Below are positions 42,404-53,890 of a DNA stretch of 64,000 nt, one piece after another. The notes under the pieces were generated by a model, which made no database searches, was not told the origin of the DNA, and saw only the letters and a list, made by a program, of their open reading frames with translations. A program made the position numbers and the translations under genes. Source of the stretch: Leptidea sinapis (Eukaryota; Arthropoda; Insecta; Lepidoptera; Pieridae). Numbering within the stretch: position 1 is the first letter of the stretch; every line of letters starts with the position of its first letter. Where the stretch lies: positions 7,454,501 to 7,518,500 of the forward strand of contig NC_066267.1 of NCBI RefSeq assembly GCF_905404315.1, read 5' to 3'.

Positions 42404-42685
42404 TTCAATTTTGTCGCTAACTTTATTTAAATATTTGGTAAAATTATAAAATCAAGACTAAGCGTAGCAATAAAAACTCACTTTAATTCAAACAAATTCC
42501 TTTTCATTTAATTTTATGAAAAAAACAAAACATAATCGAATTTTTTTTTACAACCAGCCAGTATGTCATCAATAAAAAAAAAGTGTACATACCTATGCAA
42601 TTTGAGTGAATAAAGACTAAGAAATTAATTAATATAAATGGTAAATTTGTAATGTCATGCATGTTGCTTAGCCTTTTTTGTTTAT

Positions 42686-43323
42686 AATTGTCACAAAAGA
42701 CTCAAGTCGGAGGGACTTATGATTTTTCGATCAGATCACGTATCCTGACGCGAGTTTAACATTTTATACCTATTCCAAGAAAAGTGCTCAACGCCGCTAC
42801 AGAAGTTTTCATTTCAATAATATTTACCATACTAAAACAGCATGAAATATATTTTTACACTAAGTAGAATTTTTTTTATTAGAAATTCTATAGATATCCT
42901 CAAAGGATCACAAAAAACAAAATGAATCAAATTATGCCTTTATATTTGTACTCGAGTCACGAAGCATTTCACGATAAAAATTCATACTTACTCAAATAAG
43001 AAAATTGTTATAGCTCCTAAAATATTAGCAAAGAACTATTTGACATGAATATCAAATAGTCTGAAGCCATCTTGGAATCGCATTGCAAATTCAAATATGG
43101 GAACTTGGTAAAGTAAGTATAATTATACAAGATATGCTCGTGAATGGTATTATTAATTTTCTCAGACTAATCACAAACAATTCAAGGTATATTATAAGTA
43201 AATGCTGATAATTTAATAAAATTAATAAGTTACTGAGTTACAAATTATAGATTTAGAAATGTTAGTGTATTTGTTTAAATACAGATTAATAGAACTTAAA
43301 ATTTCAATAGAAAAAGTGCCATA
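42686..43323. other. Unassigned, includes repeat J
   Basis: Repeat J copy 2 lies at 42753-42823. The remainder is AT-rich without features. Confidence 0.4.
42753..42823 (+). repeat. Repeat J, copy 2
   Basis: CGCGAGTTTAACATTTTATA, CTCAACGCCGCTACAGAAG and TTTTCATTTCAA, matching the complement of 15925-15992. Confidence 0.5.
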
Positions 43324-43677
43324 TTAAGGCTGGCTTGAATGATTTCAGTGAAATATAACGTTAACAGTATCGCTGACGTTAACATAGACTGCGAAATGTG
43401 TTGCACCATCGTGTTCCTTGCCATACCAATTAAAGTTAACAGGTGAAATATCAATCAATATCGAATATTTATTTGAAACTTTTGACAGTTCGCTATTTAG
43501 CTATTTAAAATTAACAATAGCTTTAACCGGCAATGATTAGACGGTTACGGTTAACAGCTAAAGTTATGGCAACATCTAAAAATTGTCAAAACACAATTAA
43601 TTTATTTCTTAGCCGGTATTTAAACATGCTCGTTATTGCCAAAGTTAGTTGGTGACACCCAGCCTAATGGGTCGTGA
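43324..43677. mobile_element. MITE H, copy 1
   Basis: Ends TTAAGGCTGG and CCCAGCCTAA form short inverted termini. The ~350-bp interior matches 54651-54997 in reverse orientation (GTGTTGCACCATCGTGTTCC, AACAATAGCTTTAACCGGC). Non-coding. Confidence 0.75.
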
Positions 43678-43820
43678 AAATTGTGTTTTGTGGTATTTAC
43701 AATTACTTAGTAGTTGACATCAGTACAACAAATTTTCAGTTAGAATTCACGGATATTTTACATTCTAACAAAACTGCTCATGTTGATGTTATTTTAAAGT
43801 TAAGGGTTGACTTTTAAATA

Positions 43821-44202
43821 TCTATATATATAAAAATTAATTGCTGTTCGTTAGTCTCGCTAAAACTCGGTAACCGCTGGACCGATTTGGCAAATTTAGG
43901 TCTTGAATTATTTGTGGAAGTCCAGAGAAGGTTAAAAAGGTGAATAAATAGGAAAATGCTGCGAAATTAATTAAAAGCAACAAATTTGTTTTTCCTTTGA
44001 TGTGTCCATACATAATTTCTATGAGAGAATTTATTGACGCACGGTTTGACAGTTCTGCTGTGAAACAATTTCATTACGACAGCAGGGTGCATATTTTACG
44101 AAGTAATTTTTGATGTTATGATGATAATATATTATTGGCAAATTCATATAAAAACATTATATTATTCATTATATACATAACAACGTCTGTCAGGTCAGCT
44201 AG
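43821..44202 (+). mobile_element. Helitron E6, full length
   Basis: Starts TCTATATATATAAAAATTAA after A and ends CAGGTCAGCTAG before T. It matches 33491-33869 throughout. Confidence 0.85.
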
Positions 44203-44603
44203 TAAGAAATTAAATATTAATATAAGATACACCATAAGACTATTTCATATGGTAGCATCATTATATTTCACGGTCGTACACTATGCTCTCGATCGATTCT
44301 GATATAAAACCTTCAGCATTTTACTCTTTTCAATATGTTTCTAAATCGCTCCAATTAAGTTTCATTATTATATTGAAAGCTTGTGGTTAGTGTTATTATG
44401 TTTGGCTTAAATTTGAATGAGTGCACGGTAAGTAATTAACAAGTACAGTACTCCATAATAATTTACAGTTCTTGAAAAAATGCACCTTATTTTCCATTTG
44501 CTTTTAAAAAATTAAAACTATACTCGCGAGTTAAATGTTAAATAAATCCATTCAAGTATTGTTTATTAAACTATGAAGTATTTTATTAAGTCTATGACGG
44601 TTT
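44203..44603. other. AT-rich stretch, nothing recognised
   Basis: No frame or repeat seen. Confidence 0.45.
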
Positions 44604-44896
44604 ACCAGTGGGAGGCTCCTTTGCACAGGATGCCGGCTAGGTTATGAGTACCACAACGGCGCTTATTTCTGCTGTGAAGCAGTCAGCCAAGAAGCAGAAG
44701 CGCGCCGTAGCTAGTGAAATTACTGGGCAAATGAGACTTAACATCTTATGTCTCAAGGTGCGCAATTGTTGTGCCGCTCAGAATTTTTGGGTTTTTCAAG
44801 AATCCTGAGCGGCACTACATTGTAATGGGCAGGGCGTATCAATTTCCATCAGCTGAACGTCATGCTCGTCTCGTCCCTTTTTTCATAAAAAAAAAG
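44604..44896 (+). mobile_element. Family A SINE-like repeat, copy 9
   Basis: Well preserved, from ACCAGTGGGAGGCTCCTTTG to CTCGTCTCGTCCC and an A-run at 44887-44895. A small rearrangement near 44690 (CAGTCAGCCAAGAAGCAGAA) replaces part of the consensus. Confidence 0.85.
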
Positions 44897-45149
44897 GAGA
44901 AATCACTACTTACTAGCTGGTGGTAGATAAGTCACCAGAGAGAAGACATATTTATTGCGGCTGTGTCACTTCCAGATCCTTTTATTTGACATATCCATAG
45001 TAAATACAAAAAAAACAACCGCGACGTCGACTATGTATGTTAAAAATATTTTTTAAACATAAAAAATATACTTAACATGTAAAAAACTTAATTAAAAACT
45101 ATTATTTATTTTTTGACAGTTTCTTCAAACCGTGTCATTTTTCTTACTG

Positions 45150-45457
45150 ACGGCTGTTCCCAACATACTATCTATAGATTAAGATAAATTACTACCTTCT
45201 ACTGTCAGTAATTAGCTGTCCCAATATACCCGTTAAGTCATTCATATCGCCTTATATTGGGACGCGTGAATTGCAACTTCCTAACAAACTTTATAACGCT
45301 GGTAAGCTATACATCGTCCCATTGACAGACAGCGTGCACGGATAAGGTGAGTTACCGTCGATAACTTTATTGGGACAGAAAAGTTAACAATGGTTACGAT
45401 TTTTATTTACGATATTTATTTCAAGTAGGAGATAGACTGAATATTGGCAACGGCCGT
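45150..45457. mobile_element. Inverted-repeat element F, copy 2
   Basis: Starts ACGGCTGTTCCCAACATACT and ends TGAATATTGGCAACGGCCGT, imperfect inverted termini. The interior is shared with 17845-18114 plus ~40 bp extra. Better preserved than copy 1. Confidence 0.75.
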
Positions 45458-45737
45458 TAGAGAATTTTTACATCTCCTATCCTATCTAACCTCTAAACGA
45501 AAAGACAGATCAGAAAAATTTTGTATACCTTCCTTAACCTTCCTTTTGAATCACTCTATCTATTGCTGAAATTCGATAAAAATCCGTTGAATTGTTTTAA
45601 AGATCTAAGCAAACATACAGTGGAATCGACTTCATTTAATACTATGTAACAATTTTCCATATAACGTTACTAAACACGTTTTTGTCTATGACACACTGTG
45701 TGTCACCTTTGTGTACTAAACGTTCATTTATTATACA

Positions 45738-46141
45738 CTAGTTGACCCGACAGACGTTGTTCTGTATATAATGAATAAAATAATGTTTTTTATTAATTTG
45801 TCAATAATATATCATAACATCAAGAATTATTTCGTAAAATATGCTCCCTGTTGTTGTAATGAAATTGTTTCACAGAAGAACTGTCAAACAGTGCGTCAAT
45901 AAATTCTCTCATAGAAAATATGTCCATACAAAACAAATATCGGACGACGGAGGATACATCAAAGGAAAAACAAAATTGTTGTTTTTATTTAATTCCGAAC
46001 ACTTTCATATTTATTCACCTTTTAAACCTTCCCTGGACTTCCACAAATAATTCAAGACCAATATTAGCCAAATCGGTCCAACCGTTTTCGAGTTTTAGCG
46101 AGACTAACGAACAGCAATTCATTTTTATATAAATAGATAGA
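45738..46141 (-). mobile_element. Helitron E7
   Basis: Minus strand, ending GGGTCAACTAG (one change from GGGTCAGCTAG) at 45738, with the 5' end in CTATCTATTTATATAAAAAT at 46141. It contains GGACGACGGAGGATACATCA, extra relative to E5. Confidence 0.8.
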
Positions 46142-46143
46142 TA

Positions 46144-46505
46144 ATAGCTGATGCCCGGAATCGTCCGCGTAGATAAAGGGTTTTTAAAAATAATAAGCAA
46201 GTTTGGAATGGAAGATTATCTCATGTCCTATTCCAGTTCCGGAACCCGTTTTCGCTCCCGTTTCCAACATAATATATGAATCTTATTTCGAGGAAGATTG
46301 CTATGGCAAACTAAACCTTCTATTGGTATAGTTCTTCTCTTCGACGTGAATTTCAGTTTTTCATAAATCCTGCGAAAACCATGGATTTTTTCCGGATGAA
46401 CGGTAGCCTATGTCCTTTCGCAAGATTTAGTCTATCGCTGTACCAAATTTCATCAAAATCAAAACAAACTTACATTCATATTTATAATATTACTCGTAGT
46501 AGGGA
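46144..46505 (-). mobile_element. Helitron F, in tandem with E7
   Basis: The minus strand begins TCCCTACTACGAGTAATATT after A and ends GGGCATCAGCTAT (terminal CTAG decayed to CTAT), directly followed by Helitron E7. Internal blocks GAACGGTAGCCTATGTCC and CGTCCGCGTAGAT are typical of this lepidopteran repeat. Confidence 0.7.
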
Positions 46506-47337
46506 TTATTAAAGACAACGGCATATTGTAAAGTCCTTCATAAACCATTTATGCCTCGGATATCGCGTACGAAATAGCGCGCGTCGTGTGCTAATATAAT
46601 AAATGTCGAAATATATGATATTTTTATGTTTCACCGATCATTATCCGAAATATTGTACCAGGAAATAATAAATCAATCAATGGTTTTCCTCGTCAATATC
46701 TAATGAAGGTCGCTCGCCGCTACGTAGGAATTGATTTGCTTGGTTAACTACCTGATACCCGATAATGTACAGCTGAATATTTAATGAAGGAAGCTTCAGG
46801 ATAGTTAAATAGTATCCGATCAGTTAGTGTGGTATTTCTGATGTATATTGAGGAAATATTTTATGAATTATTTATCTGTTTATCATATTTTAACAAAGTA
46901 CAAGAACCTTAAAAACATCTGACAAAATTATAAGCAATAGCTAACTGCTTAGGTAAACAAATAAAATTTGTTTATTCTACATTTCATATTAAAACAAAAC
47001 AATGTCATAATATAATAAATAAATGTTTTGTTTAACTTCAGACGTGTAGTTTAAAGCTCACTCGTTTTTTTTCTTTATCAGTGCCGAAGTATCTAATGTT
47101 CACGGTTCTTGTGTAGAAACGACGCGAATTCTTGCATAGGCGACAATTCTTAGCGTGTACAACCGGCCTAGTGCTTCCAATTTACTGCATAACTGCAACA
47201 TCCGTATTACCTATCTAACCGGCATTCTGTGAAATAAAAGTATCCCGGTGAAAATAAAAATATATTTATAAGTACGGCTAGAAAATGTTGTCTTTCATGC
47301 AACTCGTTATAAAAAAAATTAAATAATCATTCTAACT
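46506..47337. other. AT-rich stretch, nothing firm
   Basis: ACCGGCATTCTGTG near 47218 may be a last trace of a family A 5' end. Not secure. Confidence 0.4.
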
Positions 47338-47850
47338 GCCAATATTTTCTATATAATGTTATGTATGCACATAAAAGGCATAAAAAGGCATAAAAGGCAT
47401 TTATTTTCTCAAAATTGATTCCCTTAGAATTCTTTTTGATGTCATTTCTAATAATTACTAGATACTACTACCGCTTCGGAAACAAATGGCGCTCTGAGAG
47501 AGAAGAAGCGGAGCAAGAAACTCTCCCAGCATTCTTTTTTTGCGCTCTTTTCAATAAAAATATACAATATTGTACAATCATTTCTATCGCTATAAAATAA
47601 TCACAATCTAGTCCCAGGCTGTCCGATCATTTCGATATTCAGCAGTGGAGTAATAGGATTTACGACAGAGCAATTTTTTTATAAAACTTTTAAATTTATT
47701 TATAGATAATGCCTGAACAGTGGCTGGGACTTTATTATAGAAGTGTATACATTTACCCTTAAAGCTATTATGTATCTTATGAAGCCTACGAGAATTAGTT
47801 ACAAGCAATCCCTTATTTCTAGTGTTATAATAATGTGTAAGTGATAATTC
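47338..47850 (-). mobile_element. LINE-C 3' portion, best copy
   Basis: Minus strand: C-terminal coding remnant, 3' tail (CTCTCTCAGAGCGCCATTTG), three ATGCC repeats, then GTGCATACATAACATTATAT and AGAAAATATTG. That last block is shared with the copy ending at 34908. Confidence 0.85.
47608..47808 (-). pseudogene. LINE-C polymerase C-terminus
   Basis: A 66-residue frame: NSRRLHKIHNSFKGKCIHFY, NKVPATVQALSINKFKSFIK, then KLLCRKSYYSTAEYRNDRTA and WD before the stop. The initial methionine is internal, and the upstream codons (HYYNTRNKG) are still visible to about 47835. Same C-terminal domain as LINE-B. No catalytic domain. Confidence 0.8.
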
Positions 47851-48440
47851 TAATAATTTTCATAACCATAATGTTAACATCGGCAACAAATATTATAATG
47901 CCCACTACTCGGCTTAACCGAGTTAGTCCTCTTTTAATACTATAATATGATTGGAGTTAGTAAGTCTTTGGTGGGGCGATGTTTTTCTTGTAATATGTAA
48001 AAGTATCTGTACCGTAATAACAGCTCAACTGTTTTGCTTCTTCGCAGCTTATCGTCAATGTCTGGGGTATATACTTAGCCATATTTGGACATTGTATGGT
48101 CTTCTTATTTATAGATGTCTGTAGTTTACGTTTTTGAAAGTGAATTTTAGACGAGTCGACGTTAACTTGGTAGCCTTATGTTAGAGCAGCAGGGAAAATG
48201 TTTGCCTATCGATCACCGGACTTCGAGTTTCTTTGTGAGGAAAATGCATTTGATGACCGATTGCGTTCAGCTCCACTCTCACCATAAGCAACTCACACCA
48301 TTATTTATCCGTAGTTCATTGGTGCAATAGATGGTCAAACTTTTTCAGTACGGCGTTATAAATCTTTCAGTTACTACTTGGAGCACACTAAAAGTTTTCC
48401 ACTTCTAGCTAATCGGAACTATTTGAATTTCAAATATTTG
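47851..48440. other. Unassigned stretch
   Basis: A GAIDG-like pentapeptide at about 48330 recalls harbinger nucleases but lacks supporting context. No left terminus of the following mariner was found. Confidence 0.35.
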
Positions 48441-49320
48441 TTGAAAAGTTCTCTCTCTCCGCAAGACTGTGTAGCTTGTCTTCAAAATGCTTTTGTGAGA
48501 GAAGCACCTTGCTTAAGCACCGTGAGGCGATACTTTGCTGAATTTGAGAGAGGTCGGGATCCTTTACATGATGAATTTCGTGAAGGGCGATCTTCAACAG
48601 CCGTCAACGAAAATAAAGTGGCCAGTAATTACTACTAATTGAAGAAAACCCGCGGATTACCTATGAGACAATTCGAGGACTATTGGGGATTGATATGAGC
48701 CAAATTCAGAAAAATTTAAACGAAACTACGAAAATAGTTCAGAAACTTTTTTGTCCTTGGACCCTCATGAACTGACAGCGGGCTCGCGCGGAATGGTGCT
48801 CACGGATGCTAATGAAGTACGACCACGGACATTCTAATGCTATTTATGTCATTGTCACAGGAGACGAAACGTGGATTTATTGTTTTGAACCCGAAAAACA
48901 CAACAATATTGTGAATGGGTGTTTGAAAATCAGAAGAGGCCAACAAAAGTGAGGCACGCGATAAACGTTGGTAAAAAATTATCGCATTTCTTTTCTCAGC
49001 AACGGGTCCCATCTGCACAATTCCACTTGAAGATCGAAATCGTGTTAATGCCTAGTGGTCTATCTTTTGTTAACCAAGGATGTTAAAAAAAGTTCGCGAA
49101 AGACGACCAAAAAGCGGCCTACTAAACAACTCGTCACCCATCCTGCACATAGCCCCAACCTAGTGTTATTTCTGTATTTTCCCCAAAATCAAAGATTTTA
49201 TGAGAGGTTTTACTTGTACGAATTCCGAAGAGGCAGTGATAGGGTTCAATCAGCACGTAGAAAACATGCCTTCAGATCTGTAGTCCTCGTGTTTTAAAAA
49301 ATGGTTCGATCGCATGAAAA
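48441..49320 (+). pseudogene. Mariner (DD34D-type) transposase, decayed
   Basis: N-terminal domain readable in one frame: LSPQDCVACLQNAFVREAPC, LSTVRRYFAEFERGRDPLHD and EFREGRSSTAVNEN (to about 48620). After a frame break: ENPRITYETIRGLLGIDMSQ and IVTGDETWIYCFEPEK with the first catalytic Asp (about 48860). Then KVREKRPKS, from which a deletion leads directly to THPAHSPNL, so the block with the second Asp is lost. The third motif (normally SPDLAPCDFF) reads SPNLVLFLYFP, without its Asp. A distal NEWFDRM-like end is visible near 49310. Several stops and frameshifts. Confidence 0.8.
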
Positions 49321-50118
49321 AATGTTTTAAATGTAAAGGAGAGTATTTTGAAAATCAATAAACAGAATAATGTTTTGGTTATATATACATGTTATTTTTT
49401 TAAGTTAGTCAAAACTTATAGTGTGACCTACGTATTACATCTTTCATATACCATAAGATTATTTTAACGTGGCACTCCATTTAATAGATTTCGCGAAAGA
49501 AAGTCGAAAGACAAGTAATTAATAGGAAGTACCTAAGTATTCATATGCAGACAGACACATTTGGTATCCTGCTATTCATGCATGTAATTTTTATATGCAT
49601 TTGAGAAAAGGCTGTTATTTGGATACAACCAACAAAACCTTATTTTTTTATAATTTCGGTCAACGTCTAGCAATATGACACAGTGATTAAAAGTTATTAT
49701 TTCTTACAATATAATATGTAATATACAATATAATATATATATAAATGTAATTAAACAGTAGAAGATGATATAAAGTGCACGAATTATATGACAAATATTT
49801 GTCCGCAAATTGCGGAATGTTCTAAGTTCAACTGGAAAATGCGCGAAAGCTGCGACGTCACATAGAACTCGCCACATTTTCTCATCACAACGACTAATGC
49901 TGCGTTCACAATGGCCGATGGATTATATTTAAATCATCTCATTTATGAAAAAAACCACTAAAGCTTACTTATCACTAGAAAAAAAGTGTGTGTACGTTAT
50001 GTACGCACGCATGAAGTTATATTTCTTTGGCGTAACGTAAAAAAGTCCTTAAAATATTTATTCTTCATGCTATTTCACGTTTGTAGAAAAAACAATCTTA
50101 AAATAATGAATGTATTAT
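49321..50118. other. Unassigned; possible mariner right end
   Basis: AAAACTTATAGTGTGACCTA at about 49411-49430 looks like a mariner-type right terminus ~100 bp after the transposase end. No left partner was found. The rest is AT-rich. Confidence 0.4.
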
Positions 50119-50307
50119 ATACAACCAAGGCTGCTGCTTCGACTGCCAAATACGGCAAGCGTCGTAAATATGTCGGTCTCAGTGAGTTATACATTTTTGT
50201 GCCGTTTGACGTCGAGACACTTGGCCCAGAGGCGCGGAGAATGTACAAAGTACTATCTTCGCGCCTCAATAAGGCTACTGGAAATCCAAGCGCTGGCAGC
50301 TATTTCA
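50119..50307 (+). pseudogene. Retroelement polymerase C-terminal relic
   Basis: Codons read KAAASTAKYGKRRKYVGLSE, LYIFVPFDVETLGPEARRMY and KVLSSRLNKATGNPSAGSYF. The AExxKxRKY, FVPF.VETLG and SxRL..ATG..RAGSY pattern recurs at the end of some animal reverse transcriptase-like proteins. The WGP that normally follows LGP is lost in a small deletion. The frame has an apparent start upstream (49986) that is probably unrelated sequence. Exact element family not determined. Confidence 0.55.
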
Positions 50308-51682
50308 TAATAAGTCATAATATTGTAAATATATCGTTATAAGATTTAATAAAGTCTTCTGTTAAACTAAGATGTACATTAAAGGTGAAATGAAAATATT
50401 AATATACCGCATAATTTAGTTAAATAACATGTAATTAAAAATAATTTAATTATTTTTATACATTTAGAGAGTTTTTTATTGTAAAACTTGTATACTAATT
50501 CAAATTATATATTGAAAATTCTCGTTCATTTGTTATGGTTTAGTAGACATATGAGTTACAAGATGTTTGGTACCTGAAGTATAATACAAGTGGTCTAGTT
50601 GACCAGCTAACGTCAGGGTGTCGAATTTAGGTGACGGTGTACGCGCGCAACTTAATTATTCATTTTGATAATTTTTCCCTAACGCGCCAAAAGAAGTACG
50701 ATTTAACTTCAATTAATAATATTTTCTTCTAACTCTTACGTAAATTTCTTTAGGATGGGTTTGCGCACTTGTTATCTCTTTGACCTGTATTGGAAGCTGG
50801 TTGAAAAGGATTAAGGATTAATTTAAGCCACGCCTAAACCAATTTAATCTATTTAAATGTTTGCAAGGTTTTGTCAGCCTAACGAAACTCGATTCACTTG
50901 ATTGTATGAAACGTGCAGTCTTTGACAGATTGACAGATGACGGCTTTAATCTTGTAAAAAACATAATTAGCCGAAATCCACTACATTTTAAGCAACTGTT
51001 CGCTTTCAAACTTAGCCAGATTATACTTCGTCGCCAATAGCCATACTGTTATTACTACTATTTCATACTTACGTCAAATCACTGCACATATCATACTAGA
51101 CTAAAATTCAATTTTTCCTTAGGCAGGCCTTTTATTACGGAGTATATACATCCTCTTTGGTTTTCTCAATTAGGTAAAGAGACAAAAAAATTAGAGCCAT
51201 GTCTGTTTGTATTATATTTATCCTCACATTCCGCACGTAATATGTTCCAATGAAAATTTAAATTTGTTCATAAGAAACAACAGTGGGCAGTATTGCTTTG
51301 CTGCGTCCGCGAATAATGATCAGTCCATCTACTATTCTACGCGTATGAACGCAGCTTTAAGTCTAGCTTTAATAATACACAATGTCATTTCAAAAGTTCG
51401 CTTTGTTCATGTCTTGATGCAGTAAAGTTTGTAAGATGTTATGTAATAATGCGTTAGAGCTTCGCGGTACAATACAGATAGTTTATGTGTTGCTTTGTTA
51501 ACAGTTCTGAACAAAGTTATTTACAACCGATTTATTATTTTGTAATAATTGATAAATAAGAGTTTTGTGCGATTTAAATAAGTCTCAATATGTCGAGATG
51601 ACGTGGAACACCTAGATGAAACAATATATTTAGATCGGTCACAGAGAAATTTCGATTAATTAATGATACATATTATGTAAAT
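50308..51682. other. AT-rich stretch, nothing recognised
   Basis: GCGCCAAAAGAAGTACG near 50685 resembles GGCCAAAAGAAGTATAG near 35941, too short to define a repeat. Frames at 50818-51009 and 51207-51425 carry no motif. Confidence 0.4.
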
Positions 51683-51908
51683 GGGCACATAGCTCGACGG
51701 ACAGATGGCTATTGGGGCAGTAAAGTCCTCGAATGGGGATCAGGTCCCGGAAGACGCAGTGTTAGTAGGCCCCGCAAAAGATGGACCGATGAACTGGTAA
51801 GATCGCCAGAACAGGTTGGATGCGGGCAGTGCAGAACCGATCGTCGTGGAGATATTTGGGGGAGGGCTTTGTCCAGCAGTGGACGTCTTCCGGCTGAAAT
51901 GATGATAT
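51683..51908 (+). mobile_element. RTE-type LINE 3' end
   Basis: Encodes, in one frame, RRTDGYWGSKVLEWGSGPGR, RSVSRPRKRWTDELVRS and ALSSSGRLPAEMM, the last conserved blocks of RTE polymerases. The middle (after DELVRS) is shortened. Strongly 5'-truncated. Confidence 0.75.
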
Positions 51909-52262
51909 GAATATATATATAAATACTATCAGCCTGCCTCCCAGAAGTAGAGAGGTGGGCAGAGAGGACTTATTTGAATTGCTTGTATTGTCCTGCTTGC
52001 TCCTTGCTGAATTGTCCAAGATATGTTTTTGCTTTCGGGCATGATTTTTTCGAATTAAGTCCTTCACTTATTTGACCACTTGCTTAGTACGAATACCCAG
52101 CGTTCGATTAGATATTTTTCTGTCTCAAACAAAGAAAGTTTCATAGTTCTTATCAACATCCCCGTACACAAACATTCAACTAACAAATGGAGGAAGAATT
52201 TCATAAATTGCATTGCACACCTTCTTTCTTTAATCTATCACCCCGCTGAATTATAAAAAGAA
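51909..52262. other. Unassigned stretch
   Basis: No features seen. Confidence 0.4.
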
Positions 52263-52930
52263 AAAAAACTACGTTTAAAAAAACCGACTTCAAAAACTGA
52301 AAACTATCAATCTACTTATATATAAGAGATTTCCACGTATATAGTCACTCATGACGATATCTCTGGAACCATTACAGCTAAAGACTTGAAATTTGGCAGG
52401 AATATTCCTTTCACCGAGAAGAGTCAGTTAAGAACGGATTTTACGAAATTCTACCCGCACGAGGTTGTTTTTTTATGATGAACAGAACAACGTTTGTTGG
52501 GTCAGCTAGTTAACTAAAAATTTAATTTAATACACCTCTTATGCAAACCTTTACCTTTAATGTTTATAAAATACTATTATTTATATGTGTTACCTATTGA
52601 TAGGTTTTAAGTCAGTGCCAAGCCCTAAACAAAATAAAACTTAATATTATAAACAGCTTACTTACTGTAATTATTTAGGTTGTCTGTCCGCTTGGATTGT
52701 TTTGTTCTAGACGAAGCTATCCCGCTCAAAGTCACGCGTGGCGAGTGTAGGTACCTTTATTACATTTGGCTTCGCACCGACTTCAATGCTATCAATATGT
52801 AGCTCATACAAATAATAGTATTTTATAAATATTAAAGGTAAAGGTTTGCATAAGAGGTGTATTAAATTAAATTTTTATATATTTGATACTTTTCAGTTTT
52901 TGGAGTCGGTTTTTTTAAACGTAGTTTTTT
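52263..52930. mobile_element. Foldback element with ~120-bp inverted arms
   Basis: Left arm 52263-52310 plus 52510-52583, right arm 52810-52930. Ends AAAAAACTACGTTTAAAAAA and its inverse, then ACCGACTTCAAAAACTGAAA. The arms match at about 90% or better by eye once the Helitron at 52311-52509 is removed. The ~226-bp centre between the arms is unique. Non-coding MITE-like element. Confidence 0.85.
52311..52509 (+). mobile_element. Short Helitron inside foldback arm
   Basis: 199 bp, starting TCTACTTATATATAAGAGAT and ending ACAGAACAACGTTTGTTGGG then TCAGCTAG. It lies between A (52310) and T (52510). The uninterrupted right arm shows the empty site, confirming the exact limits. It shares the 3' end of Helitron E but has a different body. 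Confidence 0.85.
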
Positions 52931-53890
52931 ATTTTTCACGTTTTAGTGCCACTTAATAATAATATAAAATCAACCTTAATGTTAACTTCAAAAAAGAAGT
53001 CGTACACAGAAAACAATTATGTCATCCAGTTAGACGAAAATTTTCATATGTTCATATGCAATGCATTTTATACATACGTCATTGTTTTGCTTTGATGGTT
53101 GGTATATTTAGAGGGGCATAAAAAATAATAATGATAGTTGGCAATCCTCAGAAATGTTTTTGTCCGAGGGGTGGATCTCTTTAATGAGCTATTTTATATT
53201 ATAATATTTTTGGAATTAATGGACTGTATATTAATTAGGAGCTAATTCAGCTCAGATCCACACTACGGTATTTGCTTCAAATCTCAAAAACCATTTTTAT
53301 TTCATACAAAAATTATACACACTGATATTGCTGTCCGCGCACTGACAGGAGAATGGGATTATATCAGGAAAATTGAGGGATTCACGTACACGATGAAGCC
53401 CAATTGTCCAGGGTGGTCCACGCTAGCGCACTGATCTTCTCAAGGTTCACAAAAACACTTTACACAGCAGGCCTGCTAAATTTCACGGTATCTTACACAA
53501 ATTATAATGTTTTAAGTAGAATCGTACTATATTTTTTGCTTTTACACAAGGATCAGCGGGATTAATTTGGATAGATTATATGTATCACGTCACAAGAGGG
53601 CGGCCATTAAGGTTTTCACAGACACCAAATACAGGTGTGCCTTAATTAACGGCTAGTGACATCCTTGATCCTAGCGTACTAATTGTCCAAAGGAGGGGGA
53701 ATGGAACAAGGAAATGCAAAACAGCGATACATAGCTTAATTTATTATCTGCGGTCTCGCGCAATATTTAAACGAAACTCAACAGTAAGACGTATAAATTA
53801 TCTAAGGGAATATTGTAGTTTTTATTTACTGAAACCCTTTCAAAGGAATTTACAAAATTTAAAATAATTCTCACAAATATTATAGAGATA
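52931..53890. other. Mostly unassigned stretch
   Basis: A GC-richer zone at 53320-53460 and 53570-53700 (CACGTCACAAGAGGGCGGCC) could be repeat-derived. No partner in this window and no coding pattern. Confidence 0.4.

Larger units (their letters stand above)
41085..42685 (-). mobile_element. Tc1-type DNA transposon (DD34E), decayed, ~1.6 kb
   Basis: Candidate terminal inverted repeats: CAAAAAAGTCTAAGTAACAT at 41090-41109 (plus G) and ATGTTGCTTAGCCTTTTTTG at 42661-42680, matching 18 of 20 in complement. Between them lies a minus-strand transposase with helix-turn-helix and DDE regions in order. The 1.6-kb length is normal for Tc1 elements. The outer few bases and TA duplications have decayed. 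Confidence 0.8.

Noticed and set aside
48300..48350. GAIDG-like codons suggesting a harbinger nuclease
   Set aside because: Only five residues match. The neighbouring catalytic motifs are absent.
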